Of a stretch of DNA of 64,000 bases, positions 55,652 to 63,035 are shown in pieces (position 1 is the stretch's first letter; every line of letters starts with the position of its first letter). Both the position numbers and the translations under genes were made by a program. The notes beneath the pieces were generated by a model. The model did not search any database. It was not told the origin of the DNA and saw only the letters and a program-made list of their open reading frames with translations. The DNA lies in contig NZ_UNRE01000003.1 of NCBI RefSeq assembly GCF_900537085.1, positions 449,808 through 513,807 on the forward strand, written 5' to 3'. Source of the stretch: Agarivorans sp. Alg241-V36. Its GTDB lineage: Bacteria; Pseudomonadota; Gammaproteobacteria; Enterobacterales; Celerinatantimonadaceae.

Positions 55652-55669
55652 TCGCAAATTGCAATTTGC
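55652..55669. promoter_or_regulatory. Predicted activator site of the syp-like operon
   Basis: GCAAATTGCAATTTGC (55654-55669) is a perfect 16-bp palindrome. On the minus strand TTGCAATTTGCGA (55664-55652) has the TTGCA-N3-TGCGA form seen before the LruC operon. It is about 90-100 bp upstream of the -24 box. A further TTCTCA (55688-55693) recalls the half-site of V. fischeri SypG, but the second half is poor. Confidence 0.58.
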
Positions 55670-55712
55670 CTAAAATACCAAACCAAATTCTCAAGTTAAG
55701 CAATTTGGCAGT

Positions 55713-55748
55713 GCAAAAATAAAAAAGCCCAAGCACTTGGCTTGGGCT
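55713..55748 (-). terminator. Terminator of the Cache-MCP gene
   Basis: AGCCCAAGC-acttg-GCTTGGGCT with a long T-rich run on the minus strand, 18 bp after the stop. It separates the MCP unit from the syp-like promoter. Confidence 0.88.
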
Positions 55749-55766
55749 GGTAATACAGTTAACCGG

Positions 55767-57677
55767 CTAAAGCTTAAACTGGCTTATCATTGTGCCTAGC
55801 TCATGGTTAATTGCAGCAATGCTTTGGGTTTCGCTGCGTTGGCTTTGCCCTTCACTATTTAGCTTTTCAACCATATCGTGAATTTGATGCATGCTCTTGT
55901 TAATCTCTTGAATAACAATGTTTTGCTCACTAGCAGAAGTAGAGACCTGGCTATTTAACTCATTAATTTGATGAATAAAATCGCCTAACTTTTGCAAGCT
56001 GGTAGAGGTTTTATCGGCCTCGTCTACAGTGTCGGAGCAGGTATTCTCGGTACTACCAATCGACGATACCACTAAACTTGCCTCTTGCTTAAGCTTGGCT
56101 AAGGCTTGTTCTATTTCACTGGTACTGCTTTGAGTGCGGCTAGCTAGCGCCCTTACTTCGTCGGCTACTACTGCAAAGCCGCGACCTTGGTCACCCGCCC
56201 GTGCAGCTTCAATAGATGCATTAAGTGCCAGTAAATTGGTTTGCTCAGCAATGCTACCAATCACTTCTACAATGTTTTGAATACTCGAGGTTTCGTTATT
56301 CATGTTTTCTACATTGCTAGACGTTTCATGGATCTCGCTCGCTAAAGCTTCAATTTTTTGTTGGGTAGACTTAATGGTTTGCACCGAGTCTTCACCGCTT
56401 TGGTTCGCCTCGGTGGTGTATTTGGCCGCTGCCGAAGTATTGCCAGCCACTAGCTCTGCAGTGTTCGACAGCTCTTCAATTGCAGCAACAATTTGGGTAG
56501 TTTCGTTAGTATGTTGCTGCAAAATATCGCTGCTGCTCTTACTGTGCTTATCTAAGGTGTCTATGCCAGTTGATAACTTAGAACGCGCCGCATTAATCTC
56601 TAACAGCATGGTTTGTAATTGAACAATAAAGCCGTTAATACCCTTGGCAATAATGCCAATATCATCGTCGGTTTTTACTTCCAAGCGCTGAGTTAAATCT
56701 CCACTGCCCTCACCAAGTTCGGTCACTAAGTTACGCAGTTTAATAATTGGTTGATACAGTTGGTTTAATACCAACAGCAAAATAACCACCGACACCAAGG
56801 TCGCTGCGGTAATTATGCTGGCCATTTTATAACTGGTGGCTTTAAGAGGTGCGAAGGCAACGGCTTCGTCAACGGCAATCATTACATACCATTCATTGTT
56901 ACCCAGTAACTTAACCCGCTGACTAACAAACAAGGTAGTTTGGCCATTCACCTCAACGGTTTGTATCGCTTCGTCTTGGCCAATAATGCCTTGGTAAACG
57001 CCTGCAAAAACATCTACTTCAGCAATGTTGTCTTTCTGCTTTACTTGCTCATTGGTAGAAGCCAGCACCAAGCCGCTTTTATCCAGCACCAAACCACTGG
57101 CTCCGGCGATTTCACCTAAAGAACTCAATTCTTTTTGGAGGTGGTCAAAACGTAAATCAGCCATAATGATGCCCTTATCGATGGGGTGCATTACCCCCAC
57201 CATTGGCACGCCGTCACTACGGGTAAAAAACACATCACTTAGTGATAGGCTGCTGCTGCGCTTAGCCGCTTTATACCAAGGGCGAGTGCGTGGGTCGTAT
57301 TTATCTAAGCGGCCTACGCCATTAGGAAAAGACTCAGAAGCCTTAGACACAAACGACGAACCATCATCAAAGCCAATAATCACCTTATATACTCCGCCTA
57401 AACGGGCAGTGTATTCGGTCATGGCAACGTGGTTATCGGTAATACCTTTTTCCTTATATAGCTTAGCCAGCTGATTAACCGCATCGGTAGTGCGTTGGAA
57501 AGAGGTTTCAATCTCTTGAGTTTTTTGATCAATAGTATGATGAATATCTCGAAGTAAACTATCAGTTATTTGATCTTTTATTAGCGTGTAAGAGAGGTAA
57601 CTTGTTACAAGTAATGATAAAACAAGCATAGATGCCATTGCCGACAACAAGCTTGATTTAAAGCCAAAGCGATTCAT
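55767..57677 (-). CDS. Methyl-accepting chemotaxis protein with double Cache domain
   Basis: 636 residues: TM1 (~10-32), dCache sensor (~35-275), TM2 (~282-305), HAMP (~306-360) and signalling domain with [20 protein letters not shown]. The sensor has YDPRTRPWY, which has the Y-x4-R-x-W-Y spacing of amino-acid-binding dCache sensors, and a later Asp in MADLRFD; the Tyr usually found between them is Phe here (VFF). So the ligand may be an amino acid or a related compound, not certain. Upstream of the syp-like operon but separated by a terminator. Confidence 0.9.
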   Translation of the reverse strand: MNRFGFKSSLLSAMASMLVLSLLVTSYLSYTLIKDQITDSLLRDIHHTIDQKTQEIETSFQRTTDAVNQLAKLYKEKGITDNHVAMTEYTARLGGVYKVIIGFDDGSSFVSKASESFPNGVGRLDKYDPRTRPWYKAAKRSSSLSLSDVFFTRSDGVPMVGVMHPIDKGIIMADLRFDHLQKELSSLGEIAGASGLVLDKSGLVLASTNEQVKQKDNIAEVDVFAGVYQGIIGQDEAIQTVEVNGQTTLFVSQRVKLLGNNEWYVMIAVDEAVAFAPLKATSYKMASIITAATLVSVVILLLVLNQLYQPIIKLRNLVTELGEGSGDLTQRLEVKTDDDIGIIAKGINGFIVQLQTMLLEINAARSKLSTGIDTLDKHSKSSSDILQQHTNETTQIVAAIEELSNTAELVAGNTSAAAKYTTEANQSGEDSVQTIKSTQQKIEALASEIHETSSNVENMNNETSSIQNIVEVIGSIAEQTNLLALNASIEAARAGDQGRGFAVVADEVRALASRTQSSTSEIEQALAKLKQEASLVVSSIGSTENTCSDTVDEADKTSTSLQKLGDFIHQINELNSQVSTSASEQNIVIQEINKSMHQIHDMVEKLNSEGQSQRSETQSIAAINHELGTMISQFKL

Positions 57678-58006
57678 CCTTTCACCTTTTGTAATATTTT
57701 ATACGACAGTCTATTACAAGTAAGTAAATTTTAATGTTAGGTGCCTCAACAAATTTAAACTTGCTACCATTAGCTAACAGGGAATCGTGATAAACCTCGC
57801 AACACTCACAATCCGCATTACCAAACCAATCAGTTTGTCTGCGAATAGCCTGCAAAAAAGCTTAATACTGGGAGCAAAAGTGTAACGAGGGCAAAGCCAT
57901 AACAGACCAGGGGCTAAAGGCTTTAACCCCCTAAAAGAAGGTGCAATAAGTGTTTAAATGTATAGTTAACTAGCCTCTTTTTTAAAAGACTTGTTAGCTC
58001 AAAGCA
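57678..58006 (-). other. Intergenic region between yjdM-like and MCP genes
   Basis: 329 bp. A dyad GGGGCTAAAG-gc-CTTTAACCCC near 57912-57932 may be the end of the yjdM transcript, but there is no T run. The MCP promoter must also be here; I see no other gene. Confidence 0.4.
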
Positions 58007-58342
58007 CTAAGATTTTTTAACAAACTGAGCCGTTACCATCATTTCACCGGCACCATCTACTTTGCAATCTAACTGATGGTCTTTGCCATTGGCCATGCGC
58101 CTAATCACTGCTTTAGTACCAATTTTAAGCACCAAAGAGCTACCCTTTACTTTAAGATCTTTCGCCAAAGTCACTTTGTCGCCTTCAGCCAATAAAGTGC
58201 CATTGGCATCTTTCACAATCACCTTTTCGGCTTCTGCTACTTCCTCAGGGTTCCACTCAAAGGCACATTCAGGACATACAAGCTGGCTTTGATCTTGGTA
58301 AACATATTCAGACTGGCAATTAGGGCAAGGGGGAAATGACAT
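58007..58342 (-). CDS. yjdM: YjdM/PhnA-family zinc-ribbon protein
   Basis: 111 residues from ATG 58342. N-terminal zinc ribbon ([21 protein letters not shown]) and the C-terminal PhnA SH3-like domain ([27 protein letters not shown], [11 protein letters not shown]). The name PhnA was given for phosphonate use, but E. coli YjdM has no proven part in it. Single gene just outside the integron array. Confidence 0.88.
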   Translation of the reverse strand: MSFPPCPNCQSEYVYQDQSQLVCPECAFEWNPEEVAEAEKVIVKDANGTLLAEGDKVTLAKDLKVKGSSLVLKIGTKAVIRRMANGKDHQLDCKVDGAGEMMVTAQFVKKS

Positions 58343-58453
58343 CTTTGACAACTTCTGTATCTTTAGGGAGGCGCTATAATACTTAGCTGCACTTGGCAGT
58401 GCGAGTGCTTAGCGGAAAAATTAGCGGCGATTGGTTTAAATTGGGGTGAAGCA

Positions 58454-58527
58454 CCAAAACTAATCGTCGAGCAGTATTGGTGTCCCAGCACCCATTTAAA
58501 AGGGGCTACTTGCTGCGATTGTTAAAT
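58454..58527 (-). repeat. Degenerate attC-like site after cassette 2
   Basis: Minus strand: ATTTAAC (58527-58521, an RYYYAAC box) 4 bp after the cassette-2 stop, imperfect complementary arms (AATCGCAGCAAGTAG against CAGTATTGG-side CTGCTCGACGATT) and a final GTTTTGG that departs from GTTRRRY. Another stem-loop follows at 58427-58466. Probably the worn end of the array. Confidence 0.45.
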
Positions 58528-58530
58528 GAG

Positions 58531-58869
58531 CTAATCGCAATTCAGAGCTTCATAAACCTCTGAATCAAAAGGTTGCCGCCAAACCTCATTTACGACAACA
58601 AACTTTGGGAACAAAGAAGCCTTAAAGCTATCCGTGTACAGTATTTTCTGAGGGCGATAAGTCGCAGACATTTTCTGCCACTCTGAGTTATTAACTTCAA
58701 ACCATTTGTGAAGTTGGTTGTATTCAGGGCTATCTAACACTATCTGACATTCAGATAATTGCTTCCCATTGTCGTAAATAGCCAGAGTTAAATTTTCTCT
58801 TGGAGCCACTATGGTTGAATCCTGGCATGAAGCCAAGAGTAGCATCAATGATATCAATCTAAATCTCAT
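58531..58869 (-). CDS. Integron cassette 2: hypothetical lipoprotein
   Basis: 112 residues with a lipoprotein signal (MRFRLISLMLLLASC, C15). The remainder is a small beta-rich domain with two more cysteines (SECQIV and the C-terminal ALNCD). No family recognised. GGGAAAG precedes ATG 58869, and the gene starts 22 bp after the core site of cassette 1's attC. Base composition is lower in G+C than the neighbouring core genes. Envelope location is predicted; role unknown. Confidence 0.7.
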   Translation of the reverse strand: MRFRLISLMLLLASCQDSTIVAPRENLTLAIYDNGKQLSECQIVLDSPEYNQLHKWFEVNNSEWQKMSATYRPQKILYTDSFKASLFPKFVVVNEVWRQPFDSEVYEALNCD

Positions 58870-58890
58870 GCTGCGGACTTTCCCTAGTTC

Positions 58891-58950
58891 ACTTAACGCC
58901 GCGCTAAGCGTGCGCAGCTATGCTGCGTCCGCTTGAGCGCTTTGTTAGGT
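58891..58950 (-). repeat. attC site of cassette 1
   Basis: 60 bp between ACCTAAC (58950-58944) and GTTAAGT (58897-58891) on the minus strand. The interior is a nearly complete inverted repeat (GCGCTCAAGCG against CGCTTAGCGC, then GACGCAGCA against TGCTGCGC-type arms) as in integron attC sites. It starts 2 bp after the cassette gene's stop. Confidence 0.9.
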
Positions 58951-58952
58951 TT

Positions 58953-59867
58953 TTAGCCAAAAGTTAAACCTCTCAACGCCTCTTCTTCTTGAGAGTTAAG
59001 CTCTTGTAACGACAAGTCAATTGATTGCAATGTATTTTGGAATTCTTCCACTGTTTTTGCTAGCTGAGCTTCAAGTTTCTGAACTTCTGCAGTTGCGTTA
59101 TTTTCTTTTAATCGTTTGATAGCTTGTTTAGTTTTAGCAATTGCATCTTCATAATTACTGGAAACACCATCCCTGTTTTCTAGAATTGACGTTTGAATTT
59201 CATCAAACATATCTACAATTTCTTTGGTTATTTCAACCTTTAGCTCTTCTTTCATAGTGCTCTGAACAGCAGATAGGTCACTAGTCATGTCTGATGCGAC
59301 ATCTTCAATATCTTGCTTATGCTCTTCGATTTGAACATCAACTTGTTTTAAGTAAAACTGAGGAAGATGTAACTTTATTTCGACGGTTTCCATGCTGACA
59401 ACGGGCTTATCGAATTTAATATCCACACGCTTACTGTTAAATACAGGGATGTCAGTTTTTATTTCTACTCTTCGCATATAGACTTCTGGCTTATTGCCGT
59501 ATACGCACTCGCTATACCATTTCCAATTTCTAAATACTGGTTTTTTGAATAGGCATACCCTCTTCATTCTGGTTGCCGGGACGTCAAATTTTATGCTTTC
59601 AGTTTTCATCCTTACTTCAGGAATATCAAACTTTAACGTTTCCCTTTCCATTGAGAACTGTGGCACATCAAATTTTATTGAAGTTATTTTCCACTTTACG
59701 TCAAAGGTAAAGTTTATTGCAGCTTCAAAGTTAGAGGGATCTGGAGCATCTTCATTGATCTTCTTAATTCGCTCTGCACCGTCTCTTTGTATTTCTGAAA
59801 TTCTATCTTTGTATTTTGATTTTATTGCTTCAACTTTTAGTTGGATTTTTTGATTGTAATCTGACAT
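58953..59867 (-). CDS. Integron cassette 1: protein with tandem ~14-residue KFDxP repeats and a coiled coil
   Basis: 304 residues. Residues ~1-45 are helical and charged. From ~55 to ~185 a repeat of about 14 residues recurs seven to eight times, pattern S-I-K-F-D-V-P-x-x-x-M-x-R/T (for example SIKFDVPQFSM, TLKFDIPEVRM, SIKFDVPATRM, VDIKFDKPVVSM), broken once by a Cys/Trp-rich insert (~110-135). Residues ~185-300 are a long acidic coiled coil. No enzyme motif, no signal peptide. I recall similar repeats only in uncharacterised proteins. Function unknown; AGGAATG near ATG 59867. Confidence 0.72.
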   Translation of the reverse strand: MSDYNQKIQLKVEAIKSKYKDRISEIQRDGAERIKKINEDAPDPSNFEAAINFTFDVKWKITSIKFDVPQFSMERETLKFDIPEVRMKTESIKFDVPATRMKRVCLFKKPVFRNWKWYSECVYGNKPEVYMRRVEIKTDIPVFNSKRVDIKFDKPVVSMETVEIKLHLPQFYLKQVDVQIEEHKQDIEDVASDMTSDLSAVQSTMKEELKVEITKEIVDMFDEIQTSILENRDGVSSNYEDAIAKTKQAIKRLKENNATAEVQKLEAQLAKTVEEFQNTLQSIDLSLQELNSQEEEALRGLTFG

Positions 59868-59936
59868 TTTTCATTCCTTTTTATTGCCAAAAGACCACTA
59901 CGGAAGAGTTGGCATCAAATCCGCAACTACAGAGAA

Positions 59937-59943
59937 ACCTAAC
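59937..59943 (-). promoter_or_regulatory. attI core recombination site
   Basis: GTTAGGT on the minus strand, an exact GTTRRRY core, 70 bp before cassette gene 1. Its last six bases are also the start of cassette 1 and complement the ACCTAAC box of that cassette's attC. Confidence 0.75.
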
Positions 59944-60231
59944 ATTTGTATAGTGCGCATGCGCGTTTATCACATTAGACCAGTAAAAACGCGCACAACT
60001 AACTGTTTGAATTTAGTGAAGAAAAAAGAATAAGGCTCAATACGTTTTCTGGCAAAACGCGCATAGACAGTCAATAAACCGATTAAGTAGACCAGCATGA
60101 AACTTAAAATCAATATTAGTTATAGTCTTTTAAATCATCAAGAAATCGTTCAAAATTCAACCAATTATATTGCTGGGGATAAGTAACCATTCGATGATGC
60201 GGAGTGAGAAGAACGCAAATATATTCACTTT
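59944..60231. promoter_or_regulatory. attI/intI control region with three AAACGCGCA repeats
   Basis: The 9-10-bp element AAAACGCGCA occurs at 59986-59995 and 60054-60063 and inverted at 59960-59968. The inverted and first direct copies could form a hairpin. Position next to the attI core suggests accessory integrase-binding repeats. The cassette promoter and intI promoter must lie here; I did not find a LexA box. Confidence 0.45.
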
Positions 60232-61194
60232 ATGTCTTCAACCAAAAGCCCTTTCCTTAATCAAGTTCGCGAGAAACTGCGAATGCAAGGCTATAGCATA
60301 AGAACAGAAAAAGCCTACTTATACTGGATTAAGGCCTACATCAATTTTCAGCGTAAGCGCCACCCTGCAACCATGGGAAAGGAAGAAGTTACTCAGTTCT
60401 TAAGCTTTTTGGCAAACTCTCGCCATGTAGCGATAAACACTCAAAAAGTTGCGTTAAATGCGCTGGTTTATCTTTATTACAAACATTTAGAGATGGAGTT
60501 AGGCGAATTAGGGTTTAAATACGCATCTAAACAACGACAACTACCAACGGTATTAGAACCTGAACAGGTATCAGAAATACTTGCCCAACTTAAGGGGCGA
60601 GATAAGTTGATCATTGAATTACTGTACGGAAGTGGCCTGCGTATATCCGAATGCTTAAGGCTACACATTCAAGATATTGATACTGAAAGATTATCACTCA
60701 CGATAAGAAACGGGAAAGGCAACAAAGATAGGCAAACTTTACTAAGTAAAAAGTGTGTGAGGCGGCTTGTACAATACTCTAGTACAGCAAGAGAGCTGCA
60801 AGTACAAGACAACCAGCAAGGTATTGGCCCTTCTCTGCCAAATGCACTAGAGAGAAAATACCCTAATGCCTTTAGGCAACCTGCTTGGATGTTTGTTTTT
60901 CCTTCAAGCACTACCTGTAATCACCCAAATACTGGTACTTTGTGCAGACACCACTTGCACCAAAGTGTTATTAGGAAATCTTTGGCGGCAGCGGTACGTA
61001 AAACCAACATAGTTAGACGAGTGAGCTGCCATACCTTTAGGCACAGTTTTGCGACTCACTTGTTACAAGCAGGTCGAGATATACGCAGCGTTCAAGAATT
61101 ACTAGGTCATAACGATGTAAACACTACCCAAATCTATACCCATGTACTAGGCCAGCATTACGCTGGTACTTTTAGCCCATTAGACAGCTTGTAG
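60232..61194 (+). CDS. intI: Integron integrase (tyrosine recombinase IntI)
   Basis: 320 residues. SAM-like N-terminal domain (~5-90), catalytic domain with R137 (GSGLRISE), H267-x-x-R270 (CHTFRHSF), H293 (LGHND) and nucleophile Y302 (TQIYTH). The IntI-only helix is present (~203-225: NALERKYPNAFRQPAWMFVFPS), which separates it from XerC/D. Complete and apparently active. Divergent from the cassette array as usual; its stop is only 19 bp from the end of the SypQR-like gene on the other strand. Confidence 0.95.
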   Translation: MSSTKSPFLNQVREKLRMQGYSIRTEKAYLYWIKAYINFQRKRHPATMGKEEVTQFLSFLANSRHVAINTQKVALNALVYLYYKHLEMELGELGFKYASKQRQLPTVLEPEQVSEILAQLKGRDKLIIELLYGSGLRISECLRLHIQDIDTERLSLTIRNGKGNKDRQTLLSKKCVRRLVQYSSTARELQVQDNQQGIGPSLPNALERKYPNAFRQPAWMFVFPSSTTCNHPNTGTLCRHHLHQSVIRKSLAAAVRKTNIVRRVSCHTFRHSFATHLLQAGRDIRSVQELLGHNDVNTTQIYTHVLGQHYAGTFSPLDSL

Positions 61195-61213
61195 CTTAAT
61201 TAACCGCCAACTG

Positions 61214-63025
61214 CTATTGCCCCTTTCCTGCTAGCACAACCCATACTGTTTTAATTAATACACTTATGTCTTGGTATAACCAAGAGCTGCATTGGCTAAG
61301 GCTTAGTGCGTAGCAATGGTCGTAAGCAAGCTTTTGTTTTACATCTTCGATAGAACAATCATAAGCTAGATTTACCTGGGCTAAGCCGGTAATACCGGGC
61401 TTTACGCCAACCGTGCGTTCGCTATAAAAAGGGATGGAGTTTTCTAGAGTTTGGTAGAAAACTGGCCGCTCTGGTCGTGGCCCAACCAAAGACATTTCGC
61501 CTTTCAGTACATTGATAAGTTGGGGCAATTCATCAATTCGGGTTTTGCGTAAAAACCGCCCTACTCGAGTAATACGTTTGTCTTGCTTGGTTGCCCATAC
61601 CGCACCAATGCCCGATTCTGCATCGGTTCGCATGCTCCTAAATTTTAGAATATCGAATAGCTGCACTACACTGTCCGACATCAAGCCTACTCGGGTTTGT
61701 TGGTAGAATACTGGCCCCTTGCTGTCGAGCTTAATCGCCAAAGCAACGATGGGGAATAAAGGACTAAATACAAGCAGTAATAACGTTGCGCCCAGCACAT
61801 CAAATAATCGTTTACCTGCTGCAACTAAAGGGCTCACAAAGCCACTTAAATAGCGGCGCTGTAGTTTTCTCAAAAGGTAATCTACGCAGCCCATCATGCT
61901 AGAAAAATGCCCTTCTACTAAGTAGTTTAAGCTGCCTATTGCGCTTGGAAGTTTTGCCTTAGGCAATAAACGCGGCAACATTGCCAAGCTGTAGGCTAAC
62001 AACTGCAAGCTAAATAACACGGCAAACAAGCTAGATTGCGCACTTAAGACCATTGCGCCAAAAAAGCTAGTTAACATAAAAATGGGAATGGTGACGCGTA
62101 AGGCTTTGCCCGAGAAAAAGGTAAACGCCACCCCTTTAAAACGCGGTAGCAACATATGACGTAGGCGAATAAGTTGCTGTAGGTTGCCTGCTCCAATACG
62201 TTTTCTGCGGCTACGATCTTGGCTGTCGGCGGCATGTTCTAGTTCTAAAGCGCGAATATTTGGTTCGTACACTGCTTTATAACCTTGGGCGACTATGTCC
62301 ATGGGGATCACAAAGTCGTCGTTAATGGTGTCGTCTGGCATCACTCTAAACAGTGATTTTCTAATTAAGTAAAATGCGCCGTGAGCGCCTAAAGGTGCGC
62401 CCATATTAGCTTCGCAGCGTTTTACTTCGCGTTGGTAATTCCAATAAGCTTGCTCACCTACCGAGCCGGGGCTAAGCAAGTGATAATAACCACACACTAC
62501 GCCAACTTTGCTTTGGCTAAAATGTTTAGCAGCAATTAACATGGCGTCTACCGAAATGAGCGCCGAGACATCAGACAAGGCTACGATGTCGGCCTTGCTT
62601 TGCGAAATATGTTGGTTAAGCACAGCCACTTTGCCTTGATTTTGTACCTGCTCACAAATTTCAATTGAAAAGCTGCAAAACATTAAGTCTGCTAAGCAGG
62701 CTCTTGCCACGCTGGCTGTGTCGTCACTACAACCATCGCAGATTATTTTAATGCTTAAGCGATCGTCGGGGTAATCTAAGGTGGCGAGGTTAATCAACTT
62801 AGCAGCAATGTAATCTTGCTCGTTATAAGCAGGAATAAGTAACTCTATGCTTGGCAACTGTTGATCTTGCTCTCGCTGGTGATATTTACGCACCACCTCT
62901 TGCTGTTCTTGCTCGCTCATTTGAGGTTTGTCTTTGCTCAAAAGCTTTAATAGCAGCGGATACAAAGCATGATGATAAACCACCAAAAACATCGCAATTA
63001 AGGTTATGTAGATTAAGATATTCAT
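61214..63025 (-). CDS. Fused GT2 glycosyltransferase and initiating sugar-phosphate transferase (SypQ-SypR-like)
   Basis: 603 residues from ATG 63025 (AGGGGA upstream). N-terminal membrane helix, then a GT2 domain (~55-310: IELLIPAYNEQDYIAAKL, CDGCSDDTASV, ALSDVSALI, DDTINDDFVIPMDIVAQG) and two or three helices; the C-terminal ~400-600 is a bacterial sugar transferase domain (KRLFDVLGATLLLLVFSPLF, LKFRSMRTDAESG, KTRIDELPQLINVLKGEMSLVGPRPERP, VKPGITGLAQVN) that loads the first sugar-phosphate on undecaprenyl phosphate. In V. fischeri these are the separate SypQ and SypR. Eleven bp after the GT4 gene upstream. Confidence 0.88.
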   Translation of the reverse strand: MNILIYITLIAMFLVVYHHALYPLLLKLLSKDKPQMSEQEQQEVVRKYHQREQDQQLPSIELLIPAYNEQDYIAAKLINLATLDYPDDRLSIKIICDGCSDDTASVARACLADLMFCSFSIEICEQVQNQGKVAVLNQHISQSKADIVALSDVSALISVDAMLIAAKHFSQSKVGVVCGYYHLLSPGSVGEQAYWNYQREVKRCEANMGAPLGAHGAFYLIRKSLFRVMPDDTINDDFVIPMDIVAQGYKAVYEPNIRALELEHAADSQDRSRRKRIGAGNLQQLIRLRHMLLPRFKGVAFTFFSGKALRVTIPIFMLTSFFGAMVLSAQSSLFAVLFSLQLLAYSLAMLPRLLPKAKLPSAIGSLNYLVEGHFSSMMGCVDYLLRKLQRRYLSGFVSPLVAAGKRLFDVLGATLLLLVFSPLFPIVALAIKLDSKGPVFYQQTRVGLMSDSVVQLFDILKFRSMRTDAESGIGAVWATKQDKRITRVGRFLRKTRIDELPQLINVLKGEMSLVGPRPERPVFYQTLENSIPFYSERTVGVKPGITGLAQVNLAYDCSIEDVKQKLAYDHCYALSLSQCSSWLYQDISVLIKTVWVVLAGKGQ

Positions 63026-63035
63026 GAGCATCCCC

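Larger units (their letters stand above)
58454..61194. mobile_element. Small chromosomal integron (intI, attI, two cassettes)
   Basis: intI (plus) is divergent from a minus-strand array: attI core at 59937-59943, cassette 1 (gene 58953-59867 plus attC 58891-58950), cassette 2 (gene 58531-58869 plus a degenerate attC). Cassette 1 begins TTAGGT and its attC has ACCTAAC; cassette 2 begins TTAAGT and its end has ATTTAAC, as the cassette rule predicts. Confidence 0.85.

Noticed and set aside
60001-60030. Possible LexA box before intI (CTGT followed by an AT-rich spacer)
   Set aside because: The second half ACAG is missing (AGTG instead), so SOS control of intI cannot be claimed.
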